DNA of 12,593 nucleotides from SYFY01 sp031385325 (lineage in GTDB: Bacteria > Pseudomonadota > Gammaproteobacteria > Pseudomonadales > Azotimanducaceae), in assembly GCA_031385325.1 (NCBI GenBank), contig JANNBJ010000057.1:1-12593 (forward strand). Direction: 5' to 3'. A program made the translations under genes and the position numbers. The notes below the pieces were generated by a model that saw only the letters and a list, made by a program, of their open reading frames with translations, did no database searches and was not told where the DNA came from. Shown piece after piece: positions 5,791-12,593 of this stretch (the first letter of the stretch is position 1; the number at the start of each line of letters is the position of its first letter).

Positions 5791-7047
5791 TCCCAACGCC
5801 ATCACGGCGCTTTTATCTCCGACCTGACGGCCGGTGGCAGAAACCCACAGTTCACTCATGCCTCGAAAACTCGGGATCGCGTGATACACATGACCTCGTC
5901 GACTCAAGGTGAGCATCGGGAAATGGTTGAACAATCCGAGGATCGCTTCCTGCGCTTCGGCGCGGGCCAGATGCGCCCCAAGACACAGATGCCTGCCACC
6001 CCCGAAAGACTGATGATGGGTGTCTTCACGGGTGATGTGGAATCGATCCGGCTCCGGATAGATCGCGGGATCGTGATTGGCGGCCGCGAGCGACGTAGAT
6101 AACGACTCACCTTTATGCACAGGGCAGCCGGCAACATCGATATCCCGATTCGGAATGCGGCCTGAATTCACCACCGGTGAATCAAATCGCAGAGCCTCTT
6201 CAACGGCGTTGACGATGAGCGTCGTTTCAGCCCGCAGCCGTGCCAGCTCGTCAGGATTCTCAAGCAACGCCTTGACCGCGTTGCCGATAAGGTCGGTCGT
6301 CGTGACATTGCCTGCGATCAGCAGCAGGTTGCACTGAGCGATCATCTCCTGCTCGGTCAAACGATCACCGCCCGCCTCTGCACGAATCATGTCGGAGATG
6401 AGGTCATCGCCAGGATTCAACCGTCGAGCGGATATTTCGGCTGCGAAAAATGCTTCCAGCAAGTCGCGGGCACGATCTCCCCTCGCCCGCTCTTCCGGCT
6501 GGGCGAACGGATTGAAGCTCACCTTCACACTTTCATCCGACCACTGCTTGAAGTCTCCACGTCGCGCCGGATCGATGCCGAGCATCTCGGCGATGACGAC
6601 AGTGGGCACGGGACCGGCAAAGTCGGTGATGAGATTGAATTCGTCGACGTCGATGTCTGCCAGCACCATCTCGACCACCCGGCGAATGCGTGGACGCCAG
6701 CGCTCAACCGCAGCCGGCGTGAACGAACTGCTGACAAGGCCGCGCAAACGACGGTGCCCTGGCTCGTCCATGAGCAGCATCGACGGTTCTTCCTGACGAT
6801 TCGCACCGAGCAGAAAATTGGCCGAGAACGTTCCCGGATTGGCCTTGCGCGGGTCTGACCAGAAGTCACGATCACGCAGTATTTCGCGTACATCATCATG
6901 CCGCGTGACGATAAACCGCTTCAGTACGGTGTCTTCGAGCACGGGCGCCTCGGCGCGCAAGCGGCCGAGTACGACGTAAGGATCCCGACGAAAATTCTCA
7001 TCCAGGGGCGTCAGGGCAATTCCCTGAGGCAGGTCAGTCTGATCCAT
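5782..7047 (-). CDS. cytochrome P450
   Basis: This 421-residue soluble bacterial P450 monooxygenase has no N-terminal membrane anchor. The heme loop is SFGGGRHLCLGAHLA with Cys355 as the thiolate ligand. The K-helix ExxR is Glu284-Ala-Leu-Arg287. The I-helix reads AGNVTTTD at 245-252, where the usual form is AGxDT or AGxET, so Val248 replaces the acidic residue while Thr249 remains. I chose ATG at 7047 because it gives normal family length and follows AGGGAG at 7055-7060, seven bases upstream. The frame is open to 7158, but that extension is intergenic-like. No ferredoxin or ferredoxin reductase gene is in the window, so redox partners must come from elsewhere. Neighbours suggest a role in catabolism of a hydrophobic compound; the substrate is not deducible. 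Confidence 0.95.
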   Translation of the reverse strand: MDQTDLPQGIALTPLDENFRRDPYVVLGRLRAEAPVLEDTVLKRFIVTRHDDVREILRDRDFWSDPRKANPGTFSANFLLGANRQEEPSMLLMDEPGHRRLRGLVSSSFTPAAVERWRPRIRRVVEMVLADIDVDEFNLITDFAGPVPTVVIAEMLGIDPARRGDFKQWSDESVKVSFNPFAQPEERARGDRARDLLEAFFAAEISARRLNPGDDLISDMIRAEAGGDRLTEQEMIAQCNLLLIAGNVTTTDLIGNAVKALLENPDELARLRAETTLIVNAVEEALRFDSPVVNSGRIPNRDIDVAGCPVHKGESLSTSLAAANHDPAIYPEPDRFHITREDTHHQSFGGGRHLCLGAHLARAEAQEAILGLFNHFPMLTLSRRGHVYHAIPSFRGMSELWVSATGRQVGDKSAVMALGSA

Positions 7048-7165
7048 TGCAAAGCTCCCTTTTTTCGCCGAGAAGTGGATATCAGAAACATGGTGGCTGC
7101 AGCCATCGACAACCGCAACTCCGCAATTCGCGCTCCGAAACCCAATACCGACCGGCAATCACGAC
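7048..7165. other. intergenic region between yciH-like and P450 genes
   Basis: This 118-bp gap separates the end of the glycogen operon from the P450 gene on the same strand. It carries the P450 Shine-Dalgarno (7055-7060) and a perfect 12-bp palindrome TGGCTGCAGCCA at 7094-7105. No hairpin with a U-tract was seen, so read-through from the glg operon into the P450 gene cannot be excluded. Confidence 0.55.
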
Positions 7166-7561
7166 TCACGCGCCGGCGATTTTTACCCGATAACCAAGCT
7201 TTTCAAGTTCTGGCTGCAGGCGCGCGCGCTGCTCGCCCTGGATTTCAATCACGCCTTCGCGAACCGTACCACCCACACCACACAGCTTCTTGAACCGACT
7301 GGCGAGCGCCTCCAGCTCATCAGCAGCCAATGGCAATCCCGTGATCAGGGTTACACCGGTACCCTTGCGGCCCTTGGTCTCACGCTTGAGCCGAACGACG
7401 CCGTCGCCGACCTGTGGTTGCCGAGGTGCGTGAGTACCACACACACATTCAGCGAGCAGGCGCAGACACTGCCGGCAACGGACGGGATCAGCAGGATCCG
7501 TTGAATAAACCCGGGGGCTGGTGACATTGGACGGCGTGACCGGCTTTCCCGATCGGCCCAT
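7166..7561 (-). CDS. yciH: SUI1/eIF1-like translation factor, YciH family
   Basis: This 131-residue protein has a C-terminal SUI1 domain. KGRKGTGVTLITGLPL (63-78) and CGVGGTVREGVIEIQGEQ (94-111) are the core eIF1-fold motifs, and RVKIAG closes the domain. The N-terminal part contains VYSTDP and four cysteines (Cys29, Cys32, Cys39, Cys41; CxxC and CxC), as in proteobacterial YciH proteins with a small zinc-binding knuckle. Bacterial YciH is thought to affect start-codon selection or stress translation; its role is not settled. The ATG at 7561 overlaps the glgA stop as TGATG and is preceded by GGAGGAG (7569-7575), which lies inside the last glgA codons. A longer frame to 7642 exists but overlaps glgA deeply and is rejected. 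It is last in the glycogen operon. Confidence 0.9.
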   Translation of the reverse strand: MGRSGKPVTPSNVTSPRVYSTDPADPVRCRQCLRLLAECVCGTHAPRQPQVGDGVVRLKRETKGRKGTGVTLITGLPLAADELEALASRFKKLCGVGGTVREGVIEIQGEQRARLQPELEKLGYRVKIAGA

Positions 7562-9132
7562 CAGACGACTCCTCCAGCGAGCGCTCCCTGCTGGCCTTGC
7601 CGATACAGCAGTTCGACATAACCGTTTGCACTGGTTTCCCACTCGAATCGTGCGGCCGCCGCGTTGTCACGGATGCGGATCCACGGATCCGTGTCGTTTT
7701 CAAAGAGGGTGACCACCTGCTGAAAGCGCGCCACGAGATCCTGTGCCGCTTCATCTGCGGTCGAGCCACCAAAACTGAAGCCATTCACATCATCTTCAAC
7801 GGTCACTGCAAGCCCGCCAGTCGCGTGCACCAGGCAGGGTTGTCCGCCGCGCATCGCCAGCATCTGGCTGATCCCGCAGGGTTCATAGGTACTGGGCATG
7901 AGGAACAGGTCACCACTGGCATAGAGCGCATCGGCAAGCTCTTCATCGAAACCTCGCAGGTACAAAAGGTTGGTGCAGCGGCCAGCGAGTTCAATCATGA
8001 ATCGCTCGCACTGCACGTCCCCGGAACCGAGCACCACCACCACGGCAGACCTGTGCACGATCTCAAGCAAACATTCGAGCACCGATCGACCATCGCCTGG
8101 AAGTGAATGCCGCAGCAACCCGACTTTCTGTTCGACCAGCCGGCCGACACAGGTCAGGAGCATGGGTCTTGCTTTGCGTTTCTCTGACTGCAGGGAAACC
8201 AGGTTTCGCAGAGCAAAAAAATGGGCACCTGAAACCATCTCCTGGTTGGCCACCCACCGGTTCAGCGTGCCACTGATCAGGTTCAGGATGCTCGCCCGCG
8301 ATCGCCTTTCGGGTAACAACTCCGGGTACTCACAACCATTGAGGATGCCGTGCAGTCGATTGGCTGTTGCGGCCCGTTGCAGATCGTCTTCAAGACCTTC
8401 ACCACCATGGTGGAAGGGACCGTTGGGTTGCAGGATTTCCAGCGCATACCCTGGCGACACGACGTGCACCCGGTCTGCCAGGTTGATGCCCAGTCGCATC
8501 GGGTTGTAACAATCGGGAAAACGCGGGTCGATCCCGTCCGCTGGACATGGCCGCTCACCAAACCAGGCCTGAAACGACGACTGTGGTCCGGCCAGCGGAC
8601 GCTGCCCCTGCAGTGCCAGATTGTGGATGGTAAAAACCGTACGTGGACGAGCTTGTGAGCGATCGCCGGTCAGGAACAACAGGACTCCGGCCGTGTGCCA
8701 GTCATGCAGATGCAGCACGTCAAGCCCTGACCAGAACTGCAGTTCAACACAGGCGGCGACACCGGCGCAGAACAACGCGTAAAGATTTGCATCGGTCGCA
8801 AACGGGGCCGACGAGTCATCGTGATGATAGATCTGGCCGGGTGGCTGTCCAAACAGCGGATGATGCAGAACCCACTGACCGACCCCAGAACGAATCGACT
8901 CAAGCTGATAAAGATCAAGGTGTTGTTCGACCCCACCGAACTCTGCGCTCACGGTACCCCGGCGCGTCGCGTCCGTCTGCTTGTGATATCGGCCGTAGGA
9001 TGGAATCAGCACGTCTACGGTATGCCCCAGTACTTCCAGCGCAGGCGGCATCTGTGCGATCACATCTGCCATGCCACCCACTTTACCACCAGGTAACACG
9101 CCGTTTTCCGCAGCCACCATGAGTATCCGCAT
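7561..9132 (-). CDS. glgA: glycogen synthase (ADP-glucose, GT5 family)
   Basis: This 523-residue glycosyltransferase extends alpha-1,4-glucan using ADP-glucose. The N-terminal Rossmann domain starts MRILMVAAENGVLPGGKVGG; the KVGG at 17-20 corresponds to the KTGG glucan/ADP-glucose motif of GlgA. The C-terminal domain has TYEPCGISQ with Glu417 matching the catalytic-site Glu of E. coli GlgA, followed by ATGGLAVTVED. It is longer than E. coli GlgA (477 residues), and the middle section (about 270-370) diverges from the classical sequence, with GRLVEQKVGLL where SRL..QKG is usual. The ATG at 9132 lies two bases after the glgC stop (TGATCATG) and has no clear Shine-Dalgarno, so translation is probably coupled to glgC. 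Assignment is supported by its glgC and glgP neighbours. Confidence 0.93.
   Translation of the reverse strand: MRILMVAAENGVLPGGKVGGMADVIAQMPPALEVLGHTVDVLIPSYGRYHKQTDATRRGTVSAEFGGVEQHLDLYQLESIRSGVGQWVLHHPLFGQPPGQIYHHDDSSAPFATDANLYALFCAGVAACVELQFWSGLDVLHLHDWHTAGVLLFLTGDRSQARPRTVFTIHNLALQGQRPLAGPQSSFQAWFGERPCPADGIDPRFPDCYNPMRLGINLADRVHVVSPGYALEILQPNGPFHHGGEGLEDDLQRAATANRLHGILNGCEYPELLPERRSRASILNLISGTLNRWVANQEMVSGAHFFALRNLVSLQSEKRKARPMLLTCVGRLVEQKVGLLRHSLPGDGRSVLECLLEIVHRSAVVVVLGSGDVQCERFMIELAGRCTNLLYLRGFDEELADALYASGDLFLMPSTYEPCGISQMLAMRGGQPCLVHATGGLAVTVEDDVNGFSFGGSTADEAAQDLVARFQQVVTLFENDTDPWIRIRDNAAAARFEWETSANGYVELLYRQGQQGALAGGVV
7569..7575 (-). promoter_or_regulatory. Shine-Dalgarno of the yciH-like gene, inside glgA
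   Basis: The minus strand reads GGAGGAG seven bases before the ATG at 7561. The same bases encode part of the Gly-Gly-Val-Val end of GlgA. It is the strongest Shine-Dalgarno in the operon and supports re-initiation at the short start. Confidence 0.8.
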
Positions 9133-9134
9133 GA

Positions 9135-10430
9135 TCAGCGCGTCATGTGCAGCGGTTGTCCCATCATGTCGGGTGTTACGAGAACCACCCCACTTTCCGA
9201 AACGCGCATGCCACGCGCCCGATCCTCATCATGATCGATGCCTACTCGCGTGCCTGGAGGCAGGATGACACCACGGTCAATGATGCACTTGTTGAGCTGG
9301 CAACCACGGCCAACTTCCACATCCGGCAGGATCACGGATCGCTCGATGGTGGAATACGAATGCACTCGAACATTCGAGTTGATCAACGATTTTCTGATCA
9401 ATGCGCCGGAAATGATGCAACCACCGGAGATCAGTGAGTCGACCGCATAACCACGTCGATCATCATCATCGAAGACAAATTTCGCGGGGGGTAGTTGCGA
9501 CTGCGCGGTACGGATCGGCCAATCGATATCGTAGATATTCAGCTCAGGGTCCGGCTCCACCAGCTCCATGTTCGCATTCCAGTAGCTGTCCAGTGTTCCA
9601 ACATCGCGCCAGTAGGCTTGTACACCGGAAGTTTCGTGACGGAAGGAATGGGCGAACACCCGATATCGACTGACGACGTGGGGAATGATATTGAAACCAA
9701 AATCGTGTTTTGATTTCGGATCATCCGAATCACGAATGAGCTGTTCAAAGAGGAATCTTGTGTTGAACACATAAATACCCATCGACGCCAGACTGAACCC
9801 GGGTTGATCAGGCAATTCCGCTGGATGCTCTGGTTTTTCCTGGAATGCCAGCACGCGATCATTGGCATCAACCTGCATCACACCCAGCGTGCGCACGGCT
9901 TCTGCGCTCGGTACCGGCACACAACCAACGGTCATGTCAGCCTCGCTCTTGACGTGCGCGGCAATCATGGTGCCATAGTCCATCTTGTACACATGATCAC
10001 CGGCGAGAATCACCACATACTCCGGCGCTACGGAGCGGATGATGTCGAGATTCTGGAACACGGCATCGGCCGTCCCCTTGTACCAGTCGTCTGACGTTCG
10101 CTGCTGCGCTGGCAGCACCTCGACAAACTCGTTGGTCTCCTTGCGGAAGTGCGTCCAGCCCGCAATCAGGTGACGGATCAGCGAGTGGGATTTGTACTGG
10201 GTCAACACGCCAACGCGACGAATACCTGAGTTCGCGCAGTTGGACAGCGTGAAGTCGATGATCCGGAACTTGCCGCCAAAGTGCAGTGCAGGCTTGGCCC
10301 GCCACTCCGTCAGCTCATGCAAGCGAGCGCCTCGGCCACCGGCCAGAATGAGCGCCATCGTCTTGCGGGTCAGCCTGCTGACAAACCGCGGATCGTCCTG
10401 ATTCTGCATAGCGGGATTCTTGAAGTCCAT
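9135..10430 (-). CDS. glgC: glucose-1-phosphate adenylyltransferase (ADP-glucose pyrophosphorylase)
   Basis: This 431-residue enzyme makes ADP-glucose from glucose-1-phosphate and ATP, the committed step of bacterial glycogen synthesis. It has the same length as E. coli GlgC. Motifs are LILAGGRGARL at 27-37, WRAKPALHFGGKFRIIDF at 43-60, the catalytic LAGDHVYKMDY, the glucose-1-phosphate-binding FQEKP, and YWRDVGT. The C-terminal left-handed beta-helix contains SGGCIISGA repeats. Trp43 aligns with E. coli Lys39, a residue tied to fructose-1,6-bisphosphate activation, so allosteric control may differ. The ATG at 10430 overlaps the malQ stop as TGATG and has only a weak AGAGA upstream. An in-frame extension to 10514 overlaps malQ and is rejected. 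An alternative ATG at 10409 is possible. Confidence 0.96.
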   Translation of the reverse strand: MDFKNPAMQNQDDPRFVSRLTRKTMALILAGGRGARLHELTEWRAKPALHFGGKFRIIDFTLSNCANSGIRRVGVLTQYKSHSLIRHLIAGWTHFRKETNEFVEVLPAQQRTSDDWYKGTADAVFQNLDIIRSVAPEYVVILAGDHVYKMDYGTMIAAHVKSEADMTVGCVPVPSAEAVRTLGVMQVDANDRVLAFQEKPEHPAELPDQPGFSLASMGIYVFNTRFLFEQLIRDSDDPKSKHDFGFNIIPHVVSRYRVFAHSFRHETSGVQAYWRDVGTLDSYWNANMELVEPDPELNIYDIDWPIRTAQSQLPPAKFVFDDDDRRGYAVDSLISGGCIISGALIRKSLINSNVRVHSYSTIERSVILPDVEVGRGCQLNKCIIDRGVILPPGTRVGIDHDEDRARGMRVSESGVVLVTPDMMGQPLHMTR

Positions 10431-11899
10431 CAATGATTTCTCTGAAATATTCCTGTTTTCCGGGCAAGCCACGCTGCCCGCTCTTCTGTCACTTGCGCGG
10501 CGGTTACCCGCCACAACCAGTTACCACCTACTACGCCAGGCACATTGAACCGGGCACGACTGTCCAGGCCAAGGATATCCTGCATCGGGATGATGACGAG
10601 TTGTGCAGGGCTGCGAAGCGCCATGTCGATCAGCACCTCAGCAGCCTGCGCCGCACCACCGGAAGAACCAACACGCTGTCGAACCACTGCATCCAGACCG
10701 TCATACCAGCCGCGTGTCGTATCATTATCGTGTGTTCCGGTGTAACAGACGACGTTCGTTTCGATATTCTGCGGCGCGTGGGGGTTGGTTGGTTCTCCAT
10801 CAAATCCAAACTGCAGCACGCGCATGCCTGGATAGCCAAGCGCAGCCCGCAGCGCATGAACGCTATCGGTCAACTGACCCAGATCTTCAGCAATCAGTGG
10901 CAAGTCACCCAACGCTGTGCGGATACAGTCAAAAAAGGGCAGTCCCGGACCAGACCGCCAGGCGCCATCGACAGCAGTTTTGCACGACGACGGTATCGCC
11001 CAATAGGAATCGAAACCACGAAAGTGATCCAGGCGAATCAGATCAAACATCGATGCTGCGTGGCCCAGGCGTGAACGCCACCAACTGAAGGCATCTTCGG
11101 CGTGACGTTCCCAGCGATACAGTGGATTCCCCCACCGTTGACCCGTAGCACTGAAATAATCCGGCGGTACACCAGCGATGTTATTGGGCGATCCATCGGG
11201 TGCCAGATCGAACAGGTCGCGCGCGCACCAGACCTCACAGCTGTCGTGCGCAACATAGATCGGAATGTCGCCGATGATGCGGATACCAGACTCGCGCGCA
11301 GCTTGACGCAGAGCGGTCCACTGCTCGTGAAACCAGAACTGTTCGAGTTTGCACTGATACAGGTCAGCTGCATGTTGCCGCGTAAATTTCCTGAGCGCCT
11401 CGGGGTCACGATCTGCATAGACCCGTGGCCACAGATGCCAGGGGAGCAGGTCAAACTGCTCCTTCAATGTGGCAAAGAGCGCGTAGTCGGAGAGCCACGA
11501 GGTTTCACTGATGAAGTTTTGTACACGTTCCTTCTCAGTGCTCGACGCAGAGGCCACAAATTCTGCACCCGCCTGTGTCAGCGCGTGCTTCTTTTGCGCA
11601 ATCAACCCAAAAAAATCCACCTGTGCCGGGTCGGCCGCAGACTGCGTTGAGGCATAACCCAATGACTGCAGGCTGATCAACAGTGGATTCCCGGCATAGG
11701 ACGACAGCAACTGATACGGCGATTCTCCGTAGCCGGTCGGACCCACTGGCAGCACCTGCCAGTAACGTTGTCCAGCTTGTTGCAGCCAGCGCACAAAACG
11801 ATGCGCTTCGTGGCCGAGTTCACCAATTCCAGCAGCACCCGGCAGACTCGTCACATGCAGCAGCACACCGCAGGCGCGATCAGGCAGACAGTTGATCAT
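10430..11899 (-). CDS. malQ: 4-alpha-glucanotransferase (amylomaltase, GH77)
   Basis: This 489-residue GH77 enzyme transfers alpha-1,4-glucan segments between maltodextrins and releases glucose. It is the short, Thermus-like type rather than the roughly 690-residue E. coli form. Motifs are GVLLHVTSLPG (11-21), SPYQLLSSYAGNPLLI, GDIPIYVAHDS (210-220) and NNIAGVPPDYFSATGQRWGNPLY. The nucleophile is Asp291 in IRLDHFRG, the acid/base Glu338 in IAEDLG, and Asp391 lies in THDND. All three catalytic residues are in place. The frame opens with TTG at 11902, but the ATG at 11899 fits the N-terminus and overlaps the glgP stop as TGATG. It probably processes short chains left by GlgP phosphorolysis, or supplies primers to GlgA. 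Confidence 0.96.
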   Translation of the reverse strand: MINCLPDRACGVLLHVTSLPGAAGIGELGHEAHRFVRWLQQAGQRYWQVLPVGPTGYGESPYQLLSSYAGNPLLISLQSLGYASTQSAADPAQVDFFGLIAQKKHALTQAGAEFVASASSTEKERVQNFISETSWLSDYALFATLKEQFDLLPWHLWPRVYADRDPEALRKFTRQHAADLYQCKLEQFWFHEQWTALRQAARESGIRIIGDIPIYVAHDSCEVWCARDLFDLAPDGSPNNIAGVPPDYFSATGQRWGNPLYRWERHAEDAFSWWRSRLGHAASMFDLIRLDHFRGFDSYWAIPSSCKTAVDGAWRSGPGLPFFDCIRTALGDLPLIAEDLGQLTDSVHALRAALGYPGMRVLQFGFDGEPTNPHAPQNIETNVVCYTGTHDNDTTRGWYDGLDAVVRQRVGSSGGAAQAAEVLIDMALRSPAQLVIIPMQDILGLDSRARFNVPGVVGGNWLWRVTAAQVTEERAAWLARKTGIFQRNH

Positions 11900-12593
11900 C
11901 AACCACGCACATGCCAGATGTCCCGGTCGTACTCGCGAATCGTTCGATCCGATGAAAAGTACGACGAAGACGCGGAATTGAGCAGGCTCATTCGCTGCCA
12001 GCGTTGTGGATCGGCAAACGCCCCTTCCACCTGCTGCTGGGCATCCACGTACGCACGGAAGTCAGCAGCGATCATCCAGGGATCTCGTGGATTGCGGATG
12101 TGGGCGATGATGTCATCAAATATCCCTGGCTCGAACAGATTGAACTGCCCGCCTTCCAGCAGCGCCATCACACGCGACAAGTCCGCGTCCTGCGCAATAA
12201 TCCGGTTGGGATCGTAACTGTCACGCTGCGCTGACACCTCTTCCGCAGACAATCCGAACAGGAAAAACGCGTCTTTTCCAACCCGCTCCAGAATTTCGAT
12301 ATTGGCGCCGTCTGCGGTACCGATCGTCACCGCGCCGTTCATCATGAGTTTCATGTTGCCCGTACCGGAAGCTTCCTTGCCGGCCGTTGAGATCTGTTCC
12401 GAGAGATCGGTGCCGGGACAGATGCGCTCCATGGCGGAGACCGAGTAATTCTGCAGAAACGCCATGCGTAGTTGGTGTTCCAGCGAAGAGTCATCGTTCA
12501 CACAATGGGCGACGTTGTTCACCAGCTTGATGATCTTCTTGGCCATGGCATAACCCGGTGCCGCCTTGCCACCAATCAGCACCATCCGCCCAG
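11899..12593 (-). CDS. glgP: glycogen/maltodextrin phosphorylase, C-terminal part (cut by window end)
   Basis: About 230 C-terminal codons of a GT35 phosphorylase are visible; the frame continues past the window edge (Gly-Arg before MVLIGGKAAPGYAMAKKII). The family is usually about 800-850 residues. Conserved parts are KAAPGYAMAK, the NYSVSAMERICPGTDLSEQIS segment, and EASGTGNMK with the pyridoxal-phosphate Lys encoded at 12349-12351, then NGAVTIGTADGANIEI. The enzyme releases glucose-1-phosphate from glucan ends. The C-terminus ends WHVRG, and the TGA (11899-11901) overlaps the malQ ATG. The ATG at 12585 is internal, not the start. It is the first glg gene visible; the operon promoter lies outside the window. 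Confidence 0.96.
   Translation of the reverse strand, partial: GRMVLIGGKAAPGYAMAKKIIKLVNNVAHCVNDDSSLEHQLRMAFLQNYSVSAMERICPGTDLSEQISTAGKEASGTGNMKLMMNGAVTIGTADGANIEILERVGKDAFFLFGLSAEEVSAQRDSYDPNRIIAQDADLSRVMALLEGGQFNLFEPGIFDDIIAHIRNPRDPWMIAADFRAYVDAQQQVEGAFADPQRWQRMSLLNSASSSYFSSDRTIREYDRDIWHVRG

Noticed and set aside
7048..7158. N-terminal extension of the P450 to 7158
   Set aside because: The ATG at 7047 has a well-placed AGGGAG and gives the normal P450 N-terminus; the extra 37 residues look like translated spacer.

Overview
The window reads as a chromosomal segment of a moderately GC-rich proteobacterium. A gammaproteobacterium is most likely, judged only from the glycogen operon and a YciH-type SUI1 protein; no taxonomic marker is present. 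Coding density is high, and every gene except one (plus a possible fragment at the left edge) lies on the minus strand.

Positions 1-49 may hold the last codons of a plus-strand gene. Positions 267-4244 form a tight leftward operon. In transcription order it encodes the FAD subunit, the 2Fe-2S subunit and the molybdopterin subunit of a xanthine-dehydrogenase/CO-dehydrogenase-superfamily molybdenum hydroxylase, followed by a small MoaD/ThiS-like protein ending in Gly-Gly. The substrate cannot be read from sequence. The copper-ligand Cys loop of true CO dehydrogenase and the 4Fe-4S insert of 4-hydroxybenzoyl-CoA reductase both appear to be absent. A 382-bp divergent region (4245-4626) separates this operon from a plus-strand Amidohydro_2/ACMSD-like metal hydrolase or decarboxylase (4627-5790). 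That gene runs tail-to-tail, with a 9-bp overlap, into a leftward cytochrome P450 gene (5782-7047). Mo hydroxylase, amidohydrolase and P450 together look like part of a catabolic neighbourhood for an aromatic, terpenoid or steroid-like compound; this is inference from context.

Positions 7166-12593 form a leftward glycogen operon: glgP (cut by the window end), malQ, glgC, glgA and a yciH/SUI1-like gene. Three of its four junctions are TGATG stop/start overlaps and the fourth is TGATCATG, so translation is probably coupled throughout. GlgC makes ADP-glucose, GlgA extends the glucan, GlgP phosphorolyses it and MalQ rearranges maltodextrins. Branching (GlgB) and debranching (GlgX) enzymes are not in the window.

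No RNA gene, insertion sequence, CRISPR array or phage gene was recognised. I found no convincing undescribed system. The most notable points are the Lys/Ala-rich tail on the 2Fe-2S subunit, the atypical cofactor loop in the Mo subunit, a P450 I-helix lacking the usual acidic residue, the coupled glg-yciH operon, and repeat elements in the divergent promoter region.
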